Source: Pigoraptor vietnamica
Lineage: Eukaryota; Opisthokonta; Filasterea
NCBI GenBank assembly: GCA_943704525.1
Contig: CALSCQ010001730.1
Span: 1-10,654 of the forward strand
Direction: 5' to 3'
Length of the DNA: 10,654 bases
A model generated the notes under the pieces. It saw nothing but the letters and a program-made list of their open reading frames with translations. It had not been told where the DNA came from and searched no databases. This document shows, piece after piece, positions 1-7,545 of the stretch. The stretch's first letter is position 1; every line of letters begins with the position of its first letter. The translations under genes and the position numbers were made by a program.

Positions 1-12
1 TGTGTTAACCAA

Positions 13-85
<73 letters not shown>

Positions 86-137
86 TGTGAGTGTGTTTGT
101 GTGTGTGAGTGTGTTTGTGTGTGTGTGTGTGTGAGTT

Positions 138-172
<35 letters not shown>

Positions 173-257
173 GTGCGTGTGTGCGTGCGCGCGTGCGCGC
201 CTGTCTGTGTGTGTCTGTGTGCACGGTTCACGCAGAAGCTACTTATCATACACGCAC
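1..257 (-). other. Partial last-visible intron of the phosphodiesterase gene
   Basis: On the minus strand the exon ending in FFEQ stops at 258 and is followed by a donor reading GTGCGTGTAT. No phosphodiesterase-like coding sequence appears in 1-257. The interval is almost wholly dinucleotide repeat, so it is read as intron. Its acceptor and the next exon (expected to carry the invariant glutamine) are outside the window. Confidence 0.8.
15..222. repeat. Long (GT)n microsatellite
   Basis: Positions 15-78 are 32 uninterrupted GT units. They are followed by about 145 nt of imperfect GT with scattered A, TT and GC interruptions, ending in an alternating GC-rich part at about 179-200. The tract lies in an intron of the minus-strand phosphodiesterase gene, so it is CA-rich in the transcript. 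The ORFs across it (poly-Cys-Val) are artefacts. Confidence 0.98.
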
Positions 258-3200
258 CTGCTCGAAGAATTCCGCATACACAATTTCGGCCGTGACACGC
301 TGCAGGCGCCATGGCTTCGTGATGGCAGACACGTCCGACGCCGTCATCATCATGCCCTTGAGAAGGGACCGGTGGTCCGTGTTGAGCGGGGTGAAGGTCG
401 CCTTATCCACAATCTGGAGAGGGGACGCGGGGATGAGTCAGAGAACAACACGTACGAAACGGCGGGGATCGGTTGTGGGCGCAGCGAGGCACCTTCAAGA
501 CATCCATCGACGAAGACGCATGCACGCACGCACACACGCACACACGCACACGCACACGCACACACACACGCGCATGCACACACACACACACACAAACAAA
601 CGCGCACGCACCTCCTGGAACGCGCCGCGCTTCTTAAAGTACAGCGCAAGGTCCGTCGCGAGGATGCCCTCCTCGAGCAGGCGAATCATGGCATTGTAGT
701 CGGCCGTGCCCATGTTCGAGAAGATGTTGTGGCCGTCCGAGTTGAGAATCATCAGGCTGTGGTCAAAGTGATGGTGCTCCATCGTCGACGTACTGTAGAG
801 GCGCGCGAGGGGGTGCTCAATCACAGACTGGAACGCGTTGTTCGTCCCGCGGTGGTCCAGGTCGTGGCAGAGGCCCGCGACGAGCAGCGCAAAGACCTGT
901 GGGTGCGCGGAATAGATGTGAGTGCGCGGCGCGGGTAAAGGGAAATGGGTGCGGAAATTGTGCATGTACAAGTGAGTGACACACCAGTGCCAGGTGTAAG
1001 GCACAGAGAAGCGCCCTGAAAGGAACATGCGCGCGGGCACACACACACACACACACACACACGCGCGCGCACAATGCACGTTGCAATGCGCCGCACGCAC
1101 CTCCATGTCCGAGAGGTACCGCGTGAGGTTGCCGTTCTTGATCATGCAAAAGACGACGTGGGCGACGTTGAAGGCGTGATGCCAGTTGTGGTACGTCACG
1201 TTGCGGTAGTTCTTCCGCACGCTCAGCAGGAAGCGGCAGAGGTTGTCGTACGGAATGCGGAAGCGCTCGATAAGGTTGAACTCCATAAACATCCGCACGC
1301 TCGCGAGAATCGTCCCGTCGCCCGTCAGGTTGCGCGAGTTGAGGCCGTAGTCGTACAGGTTGAGCTGTTGCGGCGAAGTATGTCTCAGTAACGAGGGTCA
1401 TGCATCACGACGCATACGCGCACAATGAATGCACACACTCACACACGTACGCACACACACACGCGCGCGTACCTCTGTAGCCGTGGGCACTGGCGCAGTG
1501 GCGACCTTCTGCACCTGCTCGGCGGTGGCCGTCGCATGGTACGACAGCACTTCGAGGGCAACCTTGTGGCGCGACATGGCCTAGAAAAGGGAGACAAGGA
1601 AATGAGTAAACAAGAAAAAAGACAGCGACGGATGTGGCGGTCGTCCAGACAGTCAGGACAGTCCCCGATGACAGAGCTTGAGCCGTAGTTTTTGATTGAA
1701 TGCGTAAGGAGGTGCAGACAACGACAACGGACAAAAAGCAGGCGAACACGCCAAGACGTGCACGCACCTTGAGGACGTCCTCGTAGAGCATGACGTTCTG
1801 GATGCCGAGGCCGCAGTAAATGGCGAACGCGGCGAAGAGCTTCTCGTCGTCGATGCTGAAGCGCTCCGAGCCAATCTTGTTGACGAGCTGGACGACGCCG
1901 ATAATCTTGTTCTCCTTGTCGTAGATGGGCATGCAGAGAATGTTCTTCGTGTGGAAGCCCGTCTTCTTGTCCACCTCGCGGTTGAAACGGTCGTCGGAGT
2001 ACGCGTCCCCAATGTTGAGCGTCTGCATCGTGCCGATGGGAGTGGCATCAGCAGCAGTCTCTGTGCGCAATTCCGCGGGGAAGGAAGGGCAGTACACACA
2101 CGCTGTACAGGCGCACGCCAACAGCAACAATGCGCGAGATACAATGAGTGCAGCTTTCATGCTTTGGTCCAACGCGTCCACAGCGTGGCACACGGCAAAT
2201 GGCACACAGACAGCAGAGGCAACACTCCCCGTGACCGCATCCCCACCTCGCCCGTCTGCGCGACGTATCCGGCAATGCCCTTGCCAATGGGAAAGCGGAT
2301 TTCCTTGGCGGCCGTTTCCTTTTCCGGCTTTAGCTCGTCCGAGTGCACGTCAAACACCGTCGCGTACAGCTCGTTCGTCCCCCGGTCCACCATGAAGAGA
2401 GAGCACCGCTCGGCGTTGACGAGATCGGCCGCGTGACGCATGATCTTGGTCACGAGCGAGACCATGTCCACCTCCTCGAAGATGGACTTTGCGAGCGTGA
2501 GGAGAATCTCGCTGCGCTCGCACGCAGAGACGGAGAGCTCGAACAGCTGCGCGTTGCGAATGCCAATCCCGCAGAACTGGAGGTACGTCTCAAACACGCG
2601 CTCGTCGTTCGCGCTGAACGCAGAGTTGCCGCTGTCCTTGTTGACGACTTGCGCGGCGCCGATGATCTGCCCGCCGGCGATCTTAATCGGCATGCACAGT
2701 AGGCTCTTCGTGCGGTACCCCGTCTTCTTGTCGACGTCCTGGTTGAAGCGCTGGTCAGAGTACGCGTCCGCAATGTTCACCGTCTCGCCCGTCTCGGCCG
2801 TGTACCCGACAATGCCCTTGCCGAGGGGAATGCGGATCTCGCCGTGACCCTCCTGCTCCTCCATGGTCGACTCGGCCGAGACGTCAAACACCTTCGACAC
2901 GAGGTAGCCGAGCTTGTCCACGAGGAAGAGGGACGCGCGGTCCGCGTTGAGGAGAATGGCGACGTTCTGCAGAATCTTGTGCGAGAGCGACTGGAGGTCG
3001 AGTTCGTGGCCAATGTCGCGGACGAGTTCGATGATGAGATCCTTCTCCGAGAGCTGCTTGAGCATCTGCCGGTCCTTCTGCTGCGGCTTGAGCTGCGACA
3101 CCGACGCAAAGTTGCGCAGGTTGTCCGCGTTGACGCCGAGAATGTTCGCCGGCATCACGGCCGTGGGCACGTGCAGCGTGGGGACGAGGCCATTCGAGAG

Positions 3201-3745
3201 GTCCGACTGGCTCCCTATTGCGCACAATTGCAAGCGCACACACAAGCGATCAGAGACCGAGAGTCAACACAGCACCCAGTCCACAGTACAGCGGCCATGA
3301 GGGCCAATAACAACGCACCAACACACAGTACGAAGCAACGCAGCGGCCATGACTTCCAATAACAATGCATGTGTGTGCGAGTTCGTCCGACGCGCACGCA
3401 CCGCTCGTCTTGAACGTCGGGTGCGCCTTGATCCACTCCTTGATGTGGCGCTTTGTCGCCTTAGTCTGGACAAGCTTGTCAAAGTAGTTGGGGTGCGCCT
3501 CGAGCCACGCGCCAATCACGGGGCCGCTGCAGTTGCGCACAATGTACGACCCGACAAACTCGGGATTTTCGTTCAAGAACGACTCGACGGCCTCGGGCGA
3601 TAGGCCACCTGCACGCACACGGGCCACGCACATAAGAGACGAACGATGCACAGATCTCCCTCCACAGACGACGACCACGCCGCATGCATCATGACCCAGC
3701 CCTCTCCCATTTCCACGTACCCGCAGGCGCGGCGTCCACCGTCAT
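258..3745 (-). CDS. GAF-GAF cyclic nucleotide phosphodiesterase, PDE5/6/11 type (3' end off window)
   Basis: Predicted class I phosphodiesterase that hydrolyses a cyclic nucleotide (probably cGMP) to the 5'-monophosphate, with tandem GAF domains for allosteric control. Exons, 5' to 3' on the minus strand: 3745-3721, 3608-3402, 3214-2247, 2022-1768, 1580-1473, 1364-1101, 896-612, 413-258. All junctions are GT-AG, the phases agree, and the sum is 756 codons. Residues 9-77 form an N-terminal helical segment with HPxF repeats; GAF-A is about 137-303 and GAF-B about 312-480. Both GAFs keep an NKFDE motif (N269/K270/F277/D281/E282 and N448/K449/F455/D459/E460). The catalytic domain starts near 530: YHNWHHAF (H580, H584), HDLDHRG (H620, D621) and SDVSAITKPW (D731). 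These match human PDE5 H613, H617, H653, D654 and D764 with a constant offset of 33, which supports the exon model. A734 and Q742 correspond to PDE5 A767 and Q775. The purine-binding glutamine and the last 90 or so residues lie off the left edge. The ATG at 3745 follows from phase and from GGLSPEAVESFL continuing across intron 1; that tiny first exon is the least certain part. Confidence 0.93.
521..594. repeat. CA/CG dinucleotide tract in a phosphodiesterase intron
   Basis: Imperfect (CA)n with CG and TGCA interruptions, inside the 198-nt intron 414-611. In the transcript it is a TG tract close to the 5' splice site (donor at 611). Confidence 0.95.
1038..1072. repeat. CA then CG dinucleotide tract in a phosphodiesterase intron
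   Basis: About 12 CA units (1039-1061) run straight into alternating CG (1062-1070), inside the 204-nt intron 897-1100. In the transcript it is CG then TG, about 30 nt after the donor. Confidence 0.93.
1432..1470. repeat. CA/CG dinucleotide tract in a phosphodiesterase intron
   Basis: Interrupted CA units ending in CGCGCGCG, inside the 108-nt intron 1365-1472 and abutting its donor (GTACGCGCGC on the minus strand). Confidence 0.9.
3291..3369. repeat. 52-bp-period partial duplication in phosphodiesterase intron 2
   Basis: A 27-nt unit at 3291-3317 recurs at 3343-3369 with 23 of 27 identical positions; it contains GCGGCCATGA and CCAATAACAA. Both copies lie in the intron 3215-3401, so they do not alter the protein. 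Confidence 0.85.
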
Positions 3746-4014
3746 GGCTGCGACTGCGTGCCGCCTGCGACCGAACCGCTACTGTCGGCCAACCCGTTCA
3801 GCACTTCGAAGCCGCCTTCGCGCATGCAGCCGCACGGCAGCCGCAGCACGCACGCCGTGGATAGAGGACAGAGCCCACAGACTGCACAGAGAACGGACTT
3901 TGGATGGTGGCTTGATCTTTCGCAGAGCAATCGCCAGAGCTGCCGTGTGTTGATAAGATGTGCCACTTTGAGTTTCGACAAAGGGGCGTGCGTCGCCATG
4001 GAGACCACACGGTG

Positions 4015-4052
4015 TGGATGCCCCGGATGCTAATGGATGCCCCGGATGTAAA
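4015..4052. repeat. 19-bp tandem duplication
   Basis: Two adjacent copies of TGGATGCCCCGGATGCTAA; the second ends GTAAA instead of GCTAA. They lie immediately upstream of the E2F-like element. Just two copies, so this is a local tandem repeat and not an array. Confidence 0.92.
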
Positions 4053-4060
4053 TCGCTTCC

Positions 4061-4083
4061 CGCCAAAATTTTGGCGCGCAAAA
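4061..4083. promoter_or_regulatory. E2F-like inverted and overlapping sites upstream of CDT2
   Basis: CGCCAAAATTTTGGCG (4061-4076) is a perfect 16-bp palindrome made of two TTTTGGCG half-sites. It overlaps TTTTGGCGCGCAAAA (4069-4083), and TTCCCGCC begins at 4058. The animal and plant E2F/DP consensus is TTTSSCGC, so several half-sites are packed into about 26 bp. Animal DTL is a known E2F target. The function here is inferred from motif and position only. Confidence 0.6.
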
Positions 4084-4100
4084 TTCGATTTGACCATGCT

Positions 4101-4141
4101 CGCGCGTGTGTGTGTAAGTGTGTGAGTGTGTGTGTGTGTGT
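4101..4141. repeat. TG dinucleotide tract in the 5' region of CDT2
   Basis: CGCGCG followed by interrupted (TG)n, between the E2F-like element and the CDT2 start. It is either promoter or 5' UTR sequence. Confidence 0.92.
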
Positions 4142-4302
4142 AGTTCGTGTCGTTGAATGTTGTGGTATCTCAAGAGTGCTATTGCCGCCATTATCTTACT
4201 GCCTTTAGCGAGGTGCTTGCGGTTCCTTCCCAATGCGAGCGCCCTCGCCCACCGAAGCACAGTGACTGCGCCCGGCGAAATCAACAGGGATCAATCGTGG
4301 CC

Positions 4303-7097
4303 ATGTTCTCCTATGTATCGCGCCGGGAACGTGGCTACAATGCGTCGAGTGAGTGCATGCCAGTCCACTCTAGAGGCTCGAACAAGTGTCTTTGTGTTCG
4401 TGTCATCGCTAAAGGGCGCGTCTGTACATACGTAGGGCCGTCGCTATCATCTCCGCTGTGCCGCATGACGAGCGCTCCAGAGGACGTTATTGCGTGGCAC
4501 GCTGTCGATGAGCACCTGGACCCCTTCAAGCCCGTCGCGTGCGCAGCATACCCCCGTGGGTGTTTGTGTAGTGTTCGCTTCGATGCACTTTCCCCTGACT
4601 CACATGGCCACTCACACACAGTCGGCCGCCATTATGCCATTGGCTACGAGAACGGCTCGCTGTCGTTCGTCAATGCGGAAGCGCCGCGGGAAGGTGCGCC
4701 CCTGAATTTTTTATGATGCCTTTCTTTGCATCGCTTACGATTGATTGAATCTCTAACGACCACACGATGCACTGCAGCCCGCGCGCTGAAAACGCTCAAC
4801 GCGCACGACAACATGATCATGGACGTCGAGTGGCACAAAAACGGATTTGTTGTGAGTAGTGTGCATCCAACGAGATTTGTTACAACTCGCTCAGCACAAA
4901 CACGCACGCACGCACACACGCACGCACCCGCACACACATTGCACACACATCACACAAGGCGTACTGCGGGTCCTTACGGTGACCTCTTCGTCACGCAGGC
5001 AACTGCCTCTGCCGATCACACGGTGTCTGTGTGGGACAGCATGTCCGGACGACGCCTCAACCACTTCCGCGGCCACACCGCCACCGTCAAGAGTGTCAGC
5101 TTTCTGCCGTGCGATCCCCGTAAGTGGCACTTCGGATGCAAACTTCGGATGCATTGTAGAGATGATGAGAGATTGAGACGGCTTCCCTCGCTCTTTTCGC
5201 AGATGTCCTCGTCACCGCATCGCGCGACAACATGGTCATGGTGTGGGACACGCGCTGCTCGCTCTCCGCCGAGAACACGCCCGGTGGGTTTTCGCGAGTC
5301 TCGCATAACCGCGCCTTGTTCAGCACAGATGATGCCGCGACTGGAATTGCACGTACTGCTTGCAAGTCGCTTGTCTTCTCACGCGACGGCGCGACGCAGA
5401 CGAGTTCAACAGGCCCGTCGCACAGATCGCAAGAGCACACTGCGTCACGGCGCCCACGGGAAAGGGCGCGACGAATCCACCCAAGCGGCGGCGAGTGGAG
5501 GTGAGAAATGGGCCAGTGAGACGTCAGGCACTCCGTGCGAGTGTTTAATGGCCTGGTATTTGCGTCGTTTATTTTGCCTCTCTCGTTGCATCTTCTATCA
5601 ATATGCCCCCGTTTCATCTGTATTCAAGCGTCCGTGCGCTCCGTCGATTGCGCTGCAGAAGGCGAATAGGCCATCCGAGACAGTCACGGCGGCCATTGGC
5701 ACGTTTGACGGAAGAATTGCGTCTGGAGGGGCCAACGACTGGTGTGTGGGGCGCTCTTGTTTCATGTTTGGCGGCGCTTGCGATGCGAGCATCAGTATTT
5801 GTTGTGTCTCTCTGTCTGTTTGTGTGAACGCGCCATTTTTTTAACCATTCCCACTCTCGCTCGCGCCTCCAGCACCGTGAAAGTATGGGACCTGAGGAGG
5901 CATTACTCTACGAGCACGCACGAGAGCACGCCACTGTTGTCGTTTCAGCCTGCGGGCGCGTCGAAAGGTGAGAGTTATTTCGCACGGTTCGTCTCACTTC
6001 CATACGTGAGTGCCGTGCGTGTGCGTGTGCGTGTGCACGTGTGTGGTGAGTGTGTGCGCGTGTGTTGCCAGCTCTAGTGTGTCAGGCATGCTTGACTAAC
6101 CCACTACTCTGCAGCGATCGTCTCTCTTGCGGAGGACCACCAAGGCACGCGACTTCTCGTTGGATGCACCGACGGAATGTGAGTGATTTTTTCGATTGGT
6201 GTTTGTGACATCGCCGGCTTGAAACCGCATGGCCTCACACCGGTGCGTGCGCAGATCATACATGTACGGCAACGGCGTCTTCGACGACCACGTGGCGGCA
6301 TTCCGAGGGCCTCGCGCCACCTTCTTTCACAGGACGCGCTTCAGTCCCAGCGGCGACTTTGTATTTCGCGGGTCAATGGACAACGCTGCGTACGTCTGGG
6401 AGACGCGGCGACCGAACGATGCGCCAAAAGTGCTGCGTGGCCACACGGCGGAGGTCATCTCGGTCGCATGGAGCTGGCGAGACTTTGACAGCGTGGGTGT
6501 TTGTTGTCGCTCGGTCTTGGTAGTTGGAAGAATTAATTTCTTGCGCTGCGCTTGTGAGCAAGGGCAGTATTGGACTAACTTCTGTTTTCCTTCGTGCAGA
6601 TACTCACGACATCGGACGACGGCACGTCGCGACTGTGGTACATGAATGGCCACAATAGCGACATCGACGCACGAGAGACAGCGTCAGTGCATGCGTGGGG
6701 GCGCTGTGAGACTGTCGAGTCGATTGCCGTTGCGCCCGTGGCTGCGTCGGCGCGTCGTGCGCTGCAGCCGCTCGCGCAAGTGCCCATCGACCGCATTTTT
6801 GGCCAGGCGCTTTCTCGATCGCCGTCGGATCCCAAATCGGACGAGTATGAGGAGGAGACGCGCGCCAGTGGCAGCGAAAATGAAGGCCCTGCCGAGCAAC
6901 GTCGACGCACACCGGCGCTCCAAGGGACTCGTGCAAGGCCAGTGACGCCGAGGATCGACCGGCGGCGAAAGCGCGATTCTTCGCCATCGCCCACCGACAC
7001 ACCCGCCACAGCACGCCGACAGCGAAGGCGTAAGGAGGAGCCGTCGGTCCCCTCGCTGACTCGGTGGCTGCAGCGGCACGACGGGTCGCCCTTGTGA
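4303..7097 (+). CDS. DTL: CDT2/DTL-like WD40 substrate receptor of CRL4 ubiquitin ligase
   Basis: Predicted adaptor that docks on DDB1 in Cullin-4 ligases and presents PCNA-bound substrates (in animals Cdt1, p21 and SET8) for ubiquitination in S phase and after DNA damage. Exons: 4303-4348, 4436-4555, 4622-4693, 4778-4851, 4999-5119, 5203-5283, 5400-5500, 5629-5741, 5873-5967, 6115-6178, 6255-6492, 6600-7097. All introns are GT-AG, the phases agree, and the product is 540 residues ending at a TGA. Residues about 45-390 form the WD40 propeller. The two DDB1-binding WDXR motifs typical of CDT2 are present (WDTR 159-162, WDLR 248-251), and blades such as AAYVWETRR (341-348) and TTSDDGTSRLWYMN (378-391) align with human DTL. 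A basic PPKRRRVE (198-205) sits in the insertion where human DTL has a Lys-rich stretch. The tail (391-540) is Ser/Pro/Arg-rich with several SP/TP sites. It is shorter than human DTL (about 730). ATG 4303 resembles the usual short CDT2 N-terminus; an in-frame ATG at 4147 would add 52 residues. The acceptors of exons 2 and 8 have in-frame alternatives. Confidence 0.92.
4895..4957. repeat. CA dinucleotide tract in CDT2 intron 4
   Basis: Interrupted CA/CG units within intron 4852-4998, CA-rich in the transcript and ending about 40 nt before the acceptor. Confidence 0.93.
6014..6066. repeat. TG dinucleotide tract in CDT2 intron 9
   Basis: Interrupted TG/CG units in intron 5968-6114, TG-rich in the transcript. 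Confidence 0.9.
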
Positions 7098-7545
7098 TAG
7101 CAATGGGAGCGTGGTTGCGTGCGCGGCTTGTTACTGTGCATGTTGGACATGCGACAGAAGGGCAGGCATAAACCCACTATCAAGACAAAATACCTGCTCG
7201 GTTACTTTCCAACGGAGCAACCCTCCCTTGGTCGGCACAATACGATCGAACGGATTGCTCGAATGTCTGTTCACGTGACTTCGACAGCATTGTCGGCCAC
7301 CATTTATGAAGCGCAAAAGAGCAAAATTCAATTCACGCGCCGCACGCGCACGCAACGCAAGCTTTCAAAGGGTATTTTGCTCCGACGCGCATGCGCCGAG
7401 TCCAACAAATACTCAACAGACGACACACACGCACACACACACACACAGCGTACGCACCAGGGACTTTCGCCCAGCCGAGCTGCATGCACGCGCGTACACA
7501 CAAACCAACACGCACACTTAAGAAATATCCATCCTTTCGGGGCGT
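7098..7545. other. Convergent 3' intergenic region
   Basis: This 448-bp stretch lies between the stop codons of CDT2 (plus) and the coiled-coil gene (minus) and must hold both 3' UTRs. I see no canonical AATAAA on either strand. Weak variants are CATAAA at 7167-7172 (plus) and a minus-strand ATAAAT within 7301-7310. A short CA tract lies at 7423-7448. The plus-strand ORF across this region shows no recognisable domain and overlaps the terminal exon of the minus-strand gene. Confidence 0.7.
7423..7448. repeat. Short CA dinucleotide tract
   Basis: About 12 CA units with one CG interruption, in the region between the two convergent genes. Confidence 0.9.

Larger units (their letters stand above)
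3746..4302. promoter_or_regulatory. Divergent intergenic region between the phosphodiesterase gene and CDT2
   Basis: This 557-bp stretch separates the inferred start codons of two genes transcribed away from each other, so it must hold both promoters and 5' UTRs. No TATA-like box stands out. Visible elements are a 13-bp hyphenated palindrome (4005-4017), a 19-bp tandem repeat (4015-4052), an E2F-like palindrome (4061-4083), a TG tract (4101-4141) and GCCGCCAT at about 4186-4193 (YY1-like in animals, weak). ATGs at 4147 (in frame with CDT2) and 4157 (out of frame) could act as an alternative start or an upstream ORF if transcription begins before them. Confidence 0.7.

Noticed and set aside
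2-295. ORF with Cys-Val repeats and the overlapping ORFs through 938 on the plus strand
   Set aside because: These are translations of the GT/CA microsatellites plus the antisense of phosphodiesterase exons; they contain no domain.
495-1298. Phosphodiesterase ORF read as one continuous exon
   Set aside because: Between YLSDME and VFALLV it runs through 68 residues with poly-Val-Cys from a CA tract; the GT-AG intron 897-1100 restores the conserved spacing of the metal-binding site.
4015-4052. CRISPR-like array
   Set aside because: Only two directly adjacent 19-bp copies with no spacers, in a eukaryotic intergenic region.
4726-5844. 372-residue uninterrupted plus-strand ORF
   Set aside because: It reads through five good introns of CDT2. 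The WD40 similarity appears only when introns are removed and frames are switched at GT-AG junctions.
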